64,000 nucleotides of DNA from Shimia sp965227725 (lineage in GTDB: Bacteria; Pseudomonadota; Alphaproteobacteria; Rhodobacterales; Rhodobacteraceae), in assembly GCF_965227725.1 (NCBI RefSeq), contig NZ_CBDDGH010000006.1, positions 496,001-560,000 of the forward strand. Direction: 5' to 3'. The position numbers and the translations under genes are program-made. The notes under the pieces were generated by a model, which had not been told where the DNA came from, searched no databases, and saw only the letters and a list, made by a program, of their open reading frames with translations. This document shows, in pieces, positions 51,117 through 60,694 of this stretch. The stretch's first letter is position 1. Each line of letters opens with the position of its first letter.

Positions 51117-52360
51117 CCTCCCCCCTGCCCGAGGCTGCCACGCCCGTCCTCGTCGTGGACGACGATCCGGTGGTGCGCGAGGCCCTCACGCAAACGCTTG
51201 AACTTGAAGACTTTCCCGTGATTGCCGCAGGTTCGTTTGTCGAAGCCAAAGATCACATCACCGCGCACTTTACCGGCGTAATCCTTTCGGACATGCGCAT
51301 GCCCGGGCGGGATGGCTTTCATCTTCTGAATTTCGCCAAGGAAGCGGACGCCGAACTGCCGGTGATCCTGCTCACAGGCGAGGGCGACATCCCTATGGCC
51401 GTCAAAGCCATGACGCAGGGGGCATTTGGATTTCTGGAAAAACCCTGCGCACCAACAGAGCTTGTGGCCGTGATCAACCGCGCACAAAAAGCCAGGGCCA
51501 TGGCGCTCGAAAATCGCCGTCTGAAGGCCCAGCTTGAAACCGGCGACGCTGCCGCGCGCTGGATATTTGGTGTCTCCGAGCAATCTGAGACCCTGCGCCG
51601 TCGGGTGCGTTCCGTTGCGCGCATCCCAGCCGAAGTTCTGGTCAGCGGCCCGCCCGGCGCGGGCATCTCCAAAGTGGCCGAAGTGGTGCATCTTTGCTCC
51701 CCCTTCAGCAAAGGCCCCTTTGGCAAACACACCACCATCGACATGGATGTCACGCGCTTTGAACAGGCGGTCGAGGACGCCGCAGGCGGCAGCCTGTTTC
51801 TGGATGAAATTCAGGCCATGCCGATGCAGACCCAGTTTGCGCTGCTGTCGCTTTTGGAAACCGAGGATCATCCCCGCCTGATTTTTGGCAGTGCTGCGGA
51901 TCTGTCAGAAGCCGTGCAAGAGGCGCGCCTGCATGCCGATCTCTTTTACCGATTGGACGCGCTGCAGGTCCGCATACCCGCACTGTCTGAACGCCCCGAG
52001 GACATTCCGGTGATGTTCCGACAATACGTCGCTCAGGCCGCCGAACAAGCGGGCGTCACCGCCCCCGAGGTCACGCCTGAGGTGATCTCCGGCCTCATGG
52101 CGCAGGACTGGCCCGGCAATGCCCGCGCGCTGATGAGTGTTGCCATGCGCTTTGTGCTGGGCCTGCCCGGCGAAGAAACTCAAAGCGCCTCGCTTGGTCT
52201 TGCCGAGCAGATGGCACAGGTGGAGCGCTCCCTGCTGGCCGAAGCCCTGCGTAAACACCAAGGCCGCGCCGCCGCAGCGGCCGAGACCCTCAAGCTGCCG
52301 CGCAAAACCATGTATGACAAACTTGCCAAATACGGCCTCAAGCCAGACACGTTCCGATGA
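51113..52360 (+). CDS. DctD-type response regulator without a functional sigma54-contact loop
   Basis: 415 residues. Receiver ~12-125 (phosphoacceptor Asp60 in LSDMRMPG, Lys110). The AAA+ domain is reduced: Walker A position reads GPPGAGISK (179-187), lacking the Lys after GxG, and the GAFTGA loop is absent, but Walker B SLFLDEI (227-233) and the LFYRLDALQVRIPALSER segment remain. A Fis-type HTH closes the protein (RAAAAAETLKLPRKTMYDKLAKY). It therefore probably activates or represses without sigma54, as Rhodobacter NtrC does. Overlaps dctB-like (4 bases) and the MFS gene (4 bases). Confidence 0.85.
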   Translation: MTSPLPEAATPVLVVDDDPVVREALTQTLELEDFPVIAAGSFVEAKDHITAHFTGVILSDMRMPGRDGFHLLNFAKEADAELPVILLTGEGDIPMAVKAMTQGAFGFLEKPCAPTELVAVINRAQKARAMALENRRLKAQLETGDAAARWIFGVSEQSETLRRRVRSVARIPAEVLVSGPPGAGISKVAEVVHLCSPFSKGPFGKHTTIDMDVTRFEQAVEDAAGGSLFLDEIQAMPMQTQFALLSLLETEDHPRLIFGSAADLSEAVQEARLHADLFYRLDALQVRIPALSERPEDIPVMFRQYVAQAAEQAGVTAPEVTPEVISGLMAQDWPGNARALMSVAMRFVLGLPGEETQSASLGLAEQMAQVERSLLAEALRKHQGRAAAAAETLKLPRKTMYDKLAKYGLKPDTFR

Positions 52361-53547
52361 CTTCTGAACATATCGCACCAGACGCCGCGCCGTCGCACAA
52401 CCCTGCCCCTGCAGATCTGACACGGCAAAGCGCCTGGCGCGCCATCGCCGCGATGTTTGCCCTCAACGGCGGGCTCTTTGGCATCTGGGCCTCGCGCATC
52501 CCGGCCTTTAAGACAGCCCATGATTTGTCCCACGCCGAGCTGGGCGGCCTTCTGCTCTTGCTCGCCGGCGGCGCGATCTGCGCCTTCCCGATCGCCGGTC
52601 GTCTGGCCGACACTTACGGCGCTGCGGCGGTGACCCGCATCCTCGGTGCGGCCAATCTGGTGTGCGTCGTCGCACTCGCCGCCTCCCCCAGCATTTGGTT
52701 TCTCGCCCCGGCGCTCTTTCTCTTCGGAGCCGCGCACGGCGCGATGGATGTCACCATGAACGCCTGGGGCGCTGAGGTCGAACGCTGGGCCAAACGCCCG
52801 CAAATGTCGTCTTATCACGCCATGTGGAGCCTTGGTGCCGGGCTGGGTGCGGCCAGCGGCTACGGCGCGATCAGCCTTGAGATTGCGCCGCTCTGGCATT
52901 TCATCGCCATCGGAGGCACTTGGACAGCCCTTATGCTCTGGATCGGTCAGATCCCGTGGACCTCCCCCACCAACCGCAGCAACCCGGCACCGGTGTTCTC
53001 CCTTCCCACCGGCCCCCTCGTGCTTGTGGGCCTTCTGGCCCTTGGCGCCTCCATGGGGGAAGGGGCGATTGCGGATTGGAGCGCGGTCTATCTGGTCGAC
53101 ATCGGCAACGCACCGGAAAACTGGGCCGCCATGGGCTATGCGCTGTTTTCTGTCGCCATGGTGGCCATGCGCCTTGCCGGAGACCAGATCACCCGCCATG
53201 TGGCCCCCGTCACCGCCGCCCGCATCAGCGGCTTTGTCGCCGCCATCGGCGCGCTGCTCACCGTGCTCTTTCCCGTGCCCGCCATCATGCTGACGGGCTT
53301 TGTGCTCATGGGTCTGGGCTATGCGCTGATCTTCCCGCTGGCCTTCAGCCGCGCCGCCAACGACCCCGTTGTGCCCCCCGGCAAAGCCCTCGCGGCCACC
53401 GCCACCTTCGGTTATGGCGGCATGCTGCTTGGCCCGCCACTGATCGGGTTCATCGCCAATGCCACATCTCTTCGGGTGTCTTTTGCAGTGCTTGCCGGCC
53501 TTGCGCTCATGATCGCCGTGCTCGCCAGCGCCCTGCGTCGCACCTAA
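52357..53547 (+). CDS. MFS transporter (YbjJ-like)
   Basis: 396 residues with about 12 hydrophobic segments and MFS features (GAHGAMDVTMNAWGAEVERW in the middle; GRLADTYGAAAVTRI in the 2-3 loop). Such carriers move sugars or drugs across the inner membrane; substrate unknown. Its start overlaps the dctD-like stop, so it is the likely target or output gene of that two-component pair. Confidence 0.85.
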   Translation: MTSEHIAPDAAPSHNPAPADLTRQSAWRAIAAMFALNGGLFGIWASRIPAFKTAHDLSHAELGGLLLLLAGGAICAFPIAGRLADTYGAAAVTRILGAANLVCVVALAASPSIWFLAPALFLFGAAHGAMDVTMNAWGAEVERWAKRPQMSSYHAMWSLGAGLGAASGYGAISLEIAPLWHFIAIGGTWTALMLWIGQIPWTSPTNRSNPAPVFSLPTGPLVLVGLLALGASMGEGAIADWSAVYLVDIGNAPENWAAMGYALFSVAMVAMRLAGDQITRHVAPVTAARISGFVAAIGALLTVLFPVPAIMLTGFVLMGLGYALIFPLAFSRAANDPVVPPGKALAATATFGYGGMLLGPPLIGFIANATSLRVSFAVLAGLALMIAVLASALRRT

Positions 53548-53554
53548 ACGCTAG

Positions 53555-53578
53555 GGGCGCGTCCCCAAAGACGCGCCC
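53555..53578. terminator. bidirectional terminator-like hairpin
   Basis: GGGCGCGTC-CCCAAA-GACGCGCCC between the convergent MFS and BCCT genes; strong stem, few T residues. Confidence 0.65.
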
Positions 53579-53588
53579 GCAGCTTATC

Positions 53589-55190
53589 TTACATCTTGGC
53601 GCGCTCAGCCTTCAGTGCCAGCCACAGGCAGTAGCACATCATCAGCACCACCAGCGTAAACGGAATGCCCGTGGACACCGCCGCCCCCTGCAGCGCGGCC
53701 AACCCGCCGCCCAGCAGAAGCGCAATCGCCACCAGACCTTCCAGCGTGCACCAGAACACCCGCTGCACCACCGGCGCATCCATCTTCCCGCCTGCGGTGA
53801 TCGTATCAATCACCAGCGAGCCGGAGTCTGACGAGGTCACAAAGAAGATCACGATCAGCACCAGCGAAATCGGCGCCACCACCGAATAAAGCGGCAGCTC
53901 CTTGAGGAAGCCAAACAGCGCACCCTCTGGCTTATAGGCGTCAATCACGGTCGCCTTCACGCCTTCCGCACCACCGGCGTTCAGCATGTCAATCGCCGCA
54001 CCCCCAAAGGTGGACATCCACAGCGCACAAACCGCCGTCGGCGCAATCAGGGCACAGAGCACAAACTCACGCACCGTCCGCCCCTTGGAAATGCGCGCAA
54101 TGAACATCCCCACAAACGGCGACCACGCGATCCACCAGGCCCAATAGAACGTCGTCCAGCCATGGAAGAAGCTCGTATCCTCTCGCCCAAACGGGTTTGA
54201 GAGCGCCGGAAGCATCGCCACATAATCCGTCATCACAGAGAAATACCGCGCAATCGCCGTGCCGACGCCCGTGACCACAATCACAAAGACAAACAGGGCC
54301 ACCGCCATGATCATATTGATCTCTGACAGGCGCTTCACCCCGGCATCCATGCCGAGCATAACCGATCCCAGCGCAATCACCGTGATCCCGATGATCAACA
54401 GCACCACAACCGTGTTGGTAGGTTCAATGCCAAACACCTCATTCAATCCGGCGGCCACCTGCTGAGCGCCCAGACCAAGCGACGTGGTCAGGCCAAACAA
54501 CGTGGCAAAAACCGCTAGAATATCAATGGTGTGGCCCCACCAGCCCCAGACGCGATCCCCCAAAATCGGATAAAATGCAGAGCGCAGTGTCAGCGGCAGA
54601 TCAAGGTTGTAACAGAAAATCGCCAGCGACAGACCAACTGCGGCGTACACCGCCCAGGCCTCAAGCCCCCAGTGGTGAATGGTGCCCACAACGCCGACAT
54701 ATTCATTGCCCGGCTGGGTGATATCCACATTCAGAGGCCGCGCACCGCCGCTTTCGGCAAAGTTGTAGTAAACCGGTTCCAGCACGCCAAAAAACAGCAG
54801 GCCGATCCCGATACCAGCGGCAAACATCATCGCGATCCAGCCCGCATAGGAATAATCCGGCCGCGCATCTTTACCGCCAATCCGCACAGAGCCCACCGGC
54901 AGCACAACAAGCGCCAGCACAAACAGCGTGATCGCATTCACAGAAAGAACAAGAAACCAATCAAAGGTGCTGGTCAGCCACGGCCTGAGCCATCCAAAGA
55001 AGGCCGCAGAGGCTTCCTGATTGGCCAGCGAGATCAGCACAAATGCACAGATCAATATACTAGAAATAAGAAATACAGGATTGTGTATATCAAGTCCGAA
55101 TGGCCTGATGTTGTCCTGCCCGAGCTCGTATTCCGTTTCGAAATCCCAGACTCTTGGGTCCGGATCGAGCATTTTTTTGGTCTCAGACAT
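53589..55190 (-). CDS. BCCT-family transporter (betaine/choline/carnitine), copy 1
   Basis: 533 residues, 12 predicted membrane segments. Signature stretches: FAAGIGIGLLFFGVLEPVYY (segment 3), and FYWAWWIAWSPFVGMFIARISKGRTVREF (reported in part) with the aromatic substrate box. A ~45-residue charged N-terminal tail precedes segment 1. Imports quaternary-ammonium or related osmolytes with Na+ or H+. Fits with the betaine and DMSP catabolic genes at the other end of the window, though substrates cannot be told apart by eye. Confidence 0.9.
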   Translation of the reverse strand: MSETKKMLDPDPRVWDFETEYELGQDNIRPFGLDIHNPVFLISSILICAFVLISLANQEASAAFFGWLRPWLTSTFDWFLVLSVNAITLFVLALVVLPVGSVRIGGKDARPDYSYAGWIAMMFAAGIGIGLLFFGVLEPVYYNFAESGGARPLNVDITQPGNEYVGVVGTIHHWGLEAWAVYAAVGLSLAIFCYNLDLPLTLRSAFYPILGDRVWGWWGHTIDILAVFATLFGLTTSLGLGAQQVAAGLNEVFGIEPTNTVVVLLIIGITVIALGSVMLGMDAGVKRLSEINMIMAVALFVFVIVVTGVGTAIARYFSVMTDYVAMLPALSNPFGREDTSFFHGWTTFYWAWWIAWSPFVGMFIARISKGRTVREFVLCALIAPTAVCALWMSTFGGAAIDMLNAGGAEGVKATVIDAYKPEGALFGFLKELPLYSVVAPISLVLIVIFFVTSSDSGSLVIDTITAGGKMDAPVVQRVFWCTLEGLVAIALLLGGGLAALQGAAVSTGIPFTLVVLMMCYCLWLALKAERAKM

Positions 55191-55512
55191 AGTCTACCCC
55201 TTTTGCACGAAGTCCAGTGATCCAAGCGTTGCACAACATTAGGGCACCTGTCTAATTTATTAATCTTTTATTAACTTTTGAAATTTTACTTCACATATTC
55301 ACTTTTTTCGCTATGACACAGCGCCAGAAGCCATTGGAGAGACCGCCTGACTTTTGGCTACAAACGAACGAAGACGCATAAGCGCAGACACTTCTCCCTT
55401 GCGCGCCCGACCGCCACTTTCACCACCAAAGTAAGCTTTGTTAGGAGCAGGCTATGAGGATCAACCGCACGACAGAACACATCGCTTGCCCTGAGATGTT
55501 GGAGGGCAAACC
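55191..55512. other. divergent promoter region between two BCCT genes
   Basis: 322 bases, AT-rich around 55250-55310 (TTATTAATCTTTTATTAAC), no gene. Expected to hold both promoters. Confidence 0.5.
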
Positions 55513-57012
55513 GTGACACGCTCGCAGCTCACCCTTGCAACCTCCTGCACCTTGATCACAGCGATCGGCGCTTGGGGTGTCATGGACCCGGACAGCCTCG
55601 TGCGTCTGGCTTCCACAGTGGTCGCCAAATATTTTGAGAGCCGCGGCTGGTTTGTCATGCTCTCTGTTTCTGGCATGTTGCTCCTGTGTATCTGGCTGGC
55701 CTTCTCCAGATTTGGAGACATCCGCCTCGGAGCCGATGATGATCGGCCGGAGTTTTCCACGCCCTCTTGGATCGCCATGCTCTTTGCAGCCGGCATGGGG
55801 GTGGGCTTGCTGTTCTGGGCCGTTGCCGAACCCCTGACCCATTTTGCCTTTGCCCAAGGTTTCATGGAACAGCCCTATGCCGCCCAGCAGGCTCTGCTGG
55901 CCACAAATTTCCACTGGGGCATCCATGCCTGGGCGATTTACGGGACCACTGCGCTCACAATTGCCTATTTCACCTTTCGCAAAGGCGCGCCGATGCTGGT
56001 CAGCGGCCCGATTGAAACGCTCTTCCCAAATGAAACATGGGCAAAGCTTGTTGGGGGCCTCTCTGATTTCATGGCGATTGTTGCCATTGCCATTGGCGTG
56101 GGCGGCTCCATCGCCATGGGTGTGTTTCAGGTGGCCGACGGCATCGACGTGATGATGGGCGGAGACAAAGCCGCCACATGGCTAGTGGCCGCCGTCTTTG
56201 TGGTGATGGTCGCCGCCTACCTGCCGCCCCTGCTCGTGGATCTCGGCACCGGCATGGCGCGCCTCTCCAACACCGCCATGATCATCGCCATCGCTCTGGT
56301 GCTCTACACCGTCATTCTCGGCCCCACGGAATTTTTGCTCAACTCCATTCTCAACGGCTTTGGCGAGTACATCTTTGCCGCCATCCCCCGTGGCTTTGAA
56401 ACGCTCACCTTCTTTGGCGACGATCTCGGGACATGGTTTCAGGATTGGACCCTCACCTATATGGTCTGGTGGATCGCTTGGGGGCCATTTGTCGGCGTCT
56501 TTATTGCCCGCATCTCCAAAGGCCGCACCATTCGCGAGTTTGTGCTGGGCGTGCTGATTGGGCCAACCGTGTTTTCGGTGATCTGGTTTGGCGCTTTTGG
56601 CGGCATTGGTCTGTTTGACACATTACATGGCAGCGGTGATCTGCTCCTGATGGCAGAGACCAATGTGGAACGTGTCACCTTTGGCCTGCTGGAGCGCCTG
56701 CCCCTGCCAACATTGACCACCATCGCCACCATTTTGGCGGCCTTCCTCTTCATCGTCACCAGCGTGGTGAGCGCGGCCTTTGTGCTCGGCACATTCTCGA
56801 CCGGCGGCGATCCCGACCCAAGCCCGAAAGTCCGCTTGGTCTGGGGCGTGCTGCTCGGGTTGCTGGGCGCGGCGATGATCCTGTCGGGTTCCGTTGATGC
56901 GATCAAAAAGCTGATCGCCATTGGCGCCCTGCCCTTTGTCTTTGTCTGTGTGCTGCTCTGTGTCTGTCTGATCCGGGGCCTGCGTCAGGAGGCGCATCAT
57001 GCTGATCGGTGA
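55513..57012 (+). CDS. BCCT-family transporter, copy 2
   Basis: 499 residues beginning at GTG 55513, seven bases after GGAGGG. Shorter N terminus than copy 1. AAGMGVGLLFWAVAEPLTHF in segment 3, and the WWIAWGPFVGVFIARISKGRTIREF signature (in part). Divergent from copy 1. A 29-codon gene with a perfect AGGAGG begins within its last codons. Confidence 0.9.
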   Translation: MTRSQLTLATSCTLITAIGAWGVMDPDSLVRLASTVVAKYFESRGWFVMLSVSGMLLLCIWLAFSRFGDIRLGADDDRPEFSTPSWIAMLFAAGMGVGLLFWAVAEPLTHFAFAQGFMEQPYAAQQALLATNFHWGIHAWAIYGTTALTIAYFTFRKGAPMLVSGPIETLFPNETWAKLVGGLSDFMAIVAIAIGVGGSIAMGVFQVADGIDVMMGGDKAATWLVAAVFVVMVAAYLPPLLVDLGTGMARLSNTAMIIAIALVLYTVILGPTEFLLNSILNGFGEYIFAAIPRGFETLTFFGDDLGTWFQDWTLTYMVWWIAWGPFVGVFIARISKGRTIREFVLGVLIGPTVFSVIWFGAFGGIGLFDTLHGSGDLLLMAETNVERVTFGLLERLPLPTLTTIATILAAFLFIVTSVVSAAFVLGTFSTGGDPDPSPKVRLVWGVLLGLLGAAMILSGSVDAIKKLIAIGALPFVFVCVLLCVCLIRGLRQEAHHADR

Positions 57013-57088
57013 TCTGCTCAACACAGTTCTCAACCTCTCAACCTTCGCCTTCATCGGCGCAATGATTTGGTTGCTCATGCGTCCTTAA
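56999..57088 (+). CDS. 29-residue single-pass membrane peptide, coupled to the BCCT gene
   Basis: Starts at ATG 56999, nine bases after a consensus AGGAGG placed inside the BCCT gene, and overlaps that gene by 14 bases in another frame. The sequence MLIGDLLNTVLNLSTFAFIG... is one hydrophobic helix ending LLMRP, with a positive tail. Small accessory subunits are known for some NSS-type transporters (MetS); a similar role here is inferred. Confidence 0.6.
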   Translation: MLIGDLLNTVLNLSTFAFIGAMIWLLMRP

Positions 57089-57275
57089 AGGCGCCGCAAG
57101 GCAGGCCGATCTGGTCCAATTCGGGTCAGATCGGCTGCAGTCTAAATCTTACAGCATCGAACGTTGCGGTAAGGTGCAAAGGTGCGAAATTGCACTGTCG
57201 CGATACAGCCGCAATACCGACGCGATACAGACACGCCTGCAGGCGGCTTTGCAAAAAACGACCAAATCTTACCGC

Positions 57276-57737
57276 TCAGAGCGGTAGCATGCTCGTGGAT
57301 TTGATTTCTTCCATTGATAACAAGGCGGTCACGTTGTGGACCTTCACCTCTGAGATCAAAGCTTGATAAAAGATGTCGTAAGCGCGCGCATTCTGCACCT
57401 GCACTTTAAGGATATAGTCTATGTCCCCCGCCAACCGGTGCGCTTCCAGCACCTCTGGCCGCTCCCGCAAAGCTTTCAAGAATTTCGCCTGCCAATCGGC
57501 CTCATGTTCGCTGGTGCGGATCAGAACAAAGAAACAAGCATCAAAACCAAGGGCTTCGGCATCCAGGAGAACGGTTTGCTGGCGAATGACCCCGCCTTCG
57601 CGCAATTTCCTGATCCGGTTCCACACCGGAGTCTTCGAAGATCCCACACGTTTGGCAATTTCATCGAGAGATTGCGCTGCGTCCCGTTGCAACTCCCCAA
57701 GAATTTTCTTATCCATGTCGTCAATGCGCAACGCCAT
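57276..57737 (-). CDS. Lrp/AsnC-family regulator
   Basis: 153 residues from ATG 57737 (GAGGGG upstream; the longer reading to 57764 is less likely). N-terminal HTH (MDKKILGELQRDAAQSLDEIAKRVGSSKTPVWNRIRKL, in part) and a RAM effector domain (HRLAGDIDYILKVQVQNARAYD). Divergent from the sulfate-assimilation cluster, so probably its amino-acid-responsive regulator. Confidence 0.88.
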   Translation of the reverse strand: MALRIDDMDKKILGELQRDAAQSLDEIAKRVGSSKTPVWNRIRKLREGGVIRQQTVLLDAEALGFDACFFVLIRTSEHEADWQAKFLKALRERPEVLEAHRLAGDIDYILKVQVQNARAYDIFYQALISEVKVHNVTALLSMEEIKSTSMLPL

Positions 57738-57878
57738 TCCATTTCCCCTCAGTTTTTGGAACATCGGCGCAGATCCCCGCTGACACCGAAACGCACGTTT
57801 CTATTTTCGCCAGTATCTGGCGGTTGAGGGGGAATATTTCCTATATATGGATCAAAGTCAAACACCGGAGTCGGACAA

Positions 57879-58202
57879 ATGCCCCGCGCATTCACACCCA
57901 AAGTCATCACCGCCAACGCCCTGTTGGAAGGCGACGTGATTTACTTCACAGCCGAAGACAATTGGTCACGTGATTTGACCGAAGCAGAGTTACTAACTGA
58001 TGAAGCCCACGCACAGTTGCGTCTTCTTGAGGCTTCTCAACAGGTTAGCGAAGTCGTAGGCGCCTATCTGGCGGATGCGGTTGCCGGGGAAAACGGCCCT
58101 GAGCCAACCCATTTCCGCGAAGAATTCCGCCGCACCGGCCCATCAAACTACTTCCACGGCAAACAGGCAGACGCCGCAAACCAGGATGGTCAGGCCGTCT
58201 GA
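57879..58202 (+). CDS. DUF2849 protein of the sulfite reductase cluster
   Basis: 107 residues; GGAG before the ATG. PKVITANALLEGDVIYF and the C-terminal HFREEFRRTGPSNYFHGKQ are typical of DUF2849, a small protein found next to cysI in alphaproteobacteria. Function unknown; a role in handling the siroheme reductase is a guess. First gene of the operon, 37 bases before cysI. Confidence 0.88.
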   Translation: MPRAFTPKVITANALLEGDVIYFTAEDNWSRDLTEAELLTDEAHAQLRLLEASQQVSEVVGAYLADAVAGENGPEPTHFREEFRRTGPSNYFHGKQADAANQDGQAV

Positions 58203-58239
58203 TCGGCCTCTCCTGAGACAAACGCGAAAAGGTCCACCC

Positions 58240-59907
58240 ATGTATCAATACAACGACTTTGACAAAGCCTTCCTGGCCGAGCGCAATCGTCAGTTCCGTG
58301 CACAGGTAGAGCGCCGCATCGCCGGCAATCTGACCGAGGATGAATTCAAGCCTCTGCGCCTGATGAACGGCCTCTATCTTCAGCTGCACGCCTACATGCT
58401 GCGCGTCGCCATCCCTTATGGCACCCTGAACTCCGCGCAGATGGACACGCTGGCGCTGCTCGCAGAGAAATGGGACAAAGGCTACGGCCACTTCACCACC
58501 CGCCAGAACATCCAGTACAACTGGCCAAAACTCAAAGACGTGCCTGATATGCTGGACGCTTTGGGTGAAGTTGGCATGCACGCCATCCAGACCTCCGGCA
58601 ACACCATCCGCAACGTGACCGCAGACCATTTTGCAGGCGCAGCAGCAGACGAACTGGAAGATCCACGCCCGGTGGCAGAGCTGATCCGTCAGTGGTCCAC
58701 CGATCACCCTGAGTTCCAGTTCATGGGTCGCAAGTTCAAAATCGCCGTGAGTGCTGGCGAAGCTGATCGTGCCGTTCTGAAGGCGCACGATCTGGCTGTT
58801 CGCATCGTGAAAAACGACGCTGGTGAAACAGGTTACCAAGTGCTGGTCGGCGGCGGCCTCGGCCGTACACCTATGGTCGGGAAAGTCCTCAACGACTTCC
58901 TGCCGCGAGAAGACCTGCTGCCTTACATCGAGGCAACCGTCTCCGTCTGGAACCAGATTGGTCGCCGCGACAACAAATACAAAGCCCGCATCAAGATCAC
59001 TGTGCATGAAACCGGCCTAGATGAATTCCGCGCCAAGGTTGAGGAGCGCTATGAAAGCGTGCGTCCAACCTTCTCCGGTGTTGATCAGGACCTGTTTGCA
59101 GACATCAAGGCGCATTTTGCACCACCTGCCTTCCGCAACGCGCCGATCGCAGAGTTTGAAGCGGCTTACGACGCCAATCCAATGTTCCGCAGCTGGGTCG
59201 ACACAAACCTGACCGAGCACCGCGCGCCGGGTTACACCATTGTTACGGTTTCGCTGAAAAAACAGGGCAAAACCCCTGGCGACGCAACCGCGGAGCAAAT
59301 GCGTGTTCTGGCGCAGATCGCACGTGACTATGGGCATGACGAGCTGCGGATCAGCCACGAGCAGAACGTGATCTTGCCACACGTGCACAAATCCGATCTG
59401 CCAGCGATCTACACGGCACTTCGTGAGGCGGAGCTGCACACGGCAAACATTGGTCTTGTCAGCGACATCATCGCTTGCCCCGGCATGGACTACTGTGCGC
59501 TGGCAACCGCGCGTTCGATCCCTGTGGCTCAGCAAATCGCAACCCGCTTTGAAGAGCTGAAGCTTGAGCACGACATCGGCCACCTGCAGATCAAGATCTC
59601 AGGCTGCATCAACGCCTGTGGCCACCACCACGTGGGCCACATCGGCATCCTCGGTCTCGACCGCGCTGGTGTTGAGAACTACCAGATCACTCTTGGCGGC
59701 GATGCAACCTGGACCGCTTCCATCGGTGAGCGCGCTGGCCCCGGCTTTGCTTACGATGAAATCGTGCCTGCAATTGAGCGCCTCGTGAAAGGCTATCTGG
59801 AGCTGCGCGAAGGCCCGGAAGAGACCTTCCTGGAAGCGTACCGCCGCCTCGGCCTCGCGCCGTTCAAGGCTCACCTCTACCCAGAGGCCCAGGCGAATGC
59901 AGCATAA
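58240..59907 (+). CDS. cysI: ferredoxin-type sulfite (nitrite/sulfite) reductase hemoprotein
   Basis: 555 residues from ATG 58240. Ferredoxin-like half-domains repeat; the siroheme/4Fe-4S cysteines are in ACPGMDYCALA and GCINACGHHH (Cys ~417, 423, 457, 461). TTRQNIQYNW is the siroheme-binding N-terminal segment. Reduces sulfite to sulfide with six electrons. The clustered cysH, DUF934 and ferredoxin-NADP reductase argue for sulfite rather than nitrite. Overlaps cysH by 11 bases. Confidence 0.92.
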   Translation: MYQYNDFDKAFLAERNRQFRAQVERRIAGNLTEDEFKPLRLMNGLYLQLHAYMLRVAIPYGTLNSAQMDTLALLAEKWDKGYGHFTTRQNIQYNWPKLKDVPDMLDALGEVGMHAIQTSGNTIRNVTADHFAGAAADELEDPRPVAELIRQWSTDHPEFQFMGRKFKIAVSAGEADRAVLKAHDLAVRIVKNDAGETGYQVLVGGGLGRTPMVGKVLNDFLPREDLLPYIEATVSVWNQIGRRDNKYKARIKITVHETGLDEFRAKVEERYESVRPTFSGVDQDLFADIKAHFAPPAFRNAPIAEFEAAYDANPMFRSWVDTNLTEHRAPGYTIVTVSLKKQGKTPGDATAEQMRVLAQIARDYGHDELRISHEQNVILPHVHKSDLPAIYTALREAELHTANIGLVSDIIACPGMDYCALATARSIPVAQQIATRFEELKLEHDIGHLQIKISGCINACGHHHVGHIGILGLDRAGVENYQITLGGDATWTASIGERAGPGFAYDEIVPAIERLVKGYLELREGPEETFLEAYRRLGLAPFKAHLYPEAQANAA

Positions 59908-60694
59908 TGGCCTCACGCCACTGACCTCACCTCTGACCACCGGGAAAGCCCCGGGGTCAGAGCGCGTGGATCCGCTGCAGGCAAAGGTGGATGCGCTGAA
60001 CGCGCGCTACCGCCATCATTCTGCGACGGCGGTGATGGAAGCTGCCTTGAAGGATCCCCAGGCCGGGAAACTGGCAATGGTGTCTTCCTTTGGCGCGGAA
60101 TCCGCTGTGCTGCTGCACATGGCGGCCGTTGTAGACCGCAAAATTCCCGTGCTCTTCGTGGACACGGAAATGCTCTTTGCGGAGACACTTGTCTACCAGC
60201 AGGACTTGGCAGAGCAGCTGCGTCTGGAAAATGTTCAGGTGATCCGCGCAAGCGACTCCACGCTGGCCGCAGAAGACCCAGATGGCACATTGCACCAGCA
60301 CGACACCGATGCCTGCTGTGCATTGCGCAAAACCCGCCCTCTGCAAAAAGCCCTGCGCGGCTATGATGGCTGGATCACGGGACGCAAGCGCTTCCAGTCC
60401 GGCACGCGTGCCGCGCTTGAGTTCTTTGAAATCGAAGACTTCACAGGCCGCATCAAAGTCAATCCGCTGGCCCATTGGGCACCGGATGACGTGCGTGCCT
60501 ATATGGAAGAAAACCGCCTGCCACGTCACCCACTTGTGGCCAAAGGCTACCCGTCCATCGGCTGTGCGCCTTGCACCTCGCCGGTGGCAGAAGGCGAAGA
60601 CCCTCGCTCCGGCCGCTGGCGCGGTCAGGACAAAGAAGAATGTGGCATTCATTTTGTCGATGGCAAAATAGTGCGAACCGGAGAAAAGACATGA
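59897..60694 (+). CDS. cysH: adenylyl-sulfate (APS) reductase, assimilatory
   Basis: 265 residues. PP-loop-type SSFGAESAVLLHM (~55-67), TGRKRFQSGTR, and two cysteine pairs, CC (DACCALRKTRPL) and CxxC (IGCAPCTSP), that bind a 4Fe-4S cluster. The cluster marks the APS-using bacterial type rather than PAPS. The C-terminal KEECGIHF carries the redox Cys. Starts inside the end of cysI; stop overlaps the DUF934 start. Confidence 0.92.
   Translation: MQHNGLTPLTSPLTTGKAPGSERVDPLQAKVDALNARYRHHSATAVMEAALKDPQAGKLAMVSSFGAESAVLLHMAAVVDRKIPVLFVDTEMLFAETLVYQQDLAEQLRLENVQVIRASDSTLAAEDPDGTLHQHDTDACCALRKTRPLQKALRGYDGWITGRKRFQSGTRAALEFFEIEDFTGRIKVNPLAHWAPDDVRAYMEENRLPRHPLVAKGYPSIGCAPCTSPVAEGEDPRSGRWRGQDKEECGIHFVDGKIVRTGEKT

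Noticed and set aside
52180..53199. Long minus-strand frame over the dctD/MFS junction
   Set aside because: Gly/His/Arg-rich shadow of two well-supported genes.
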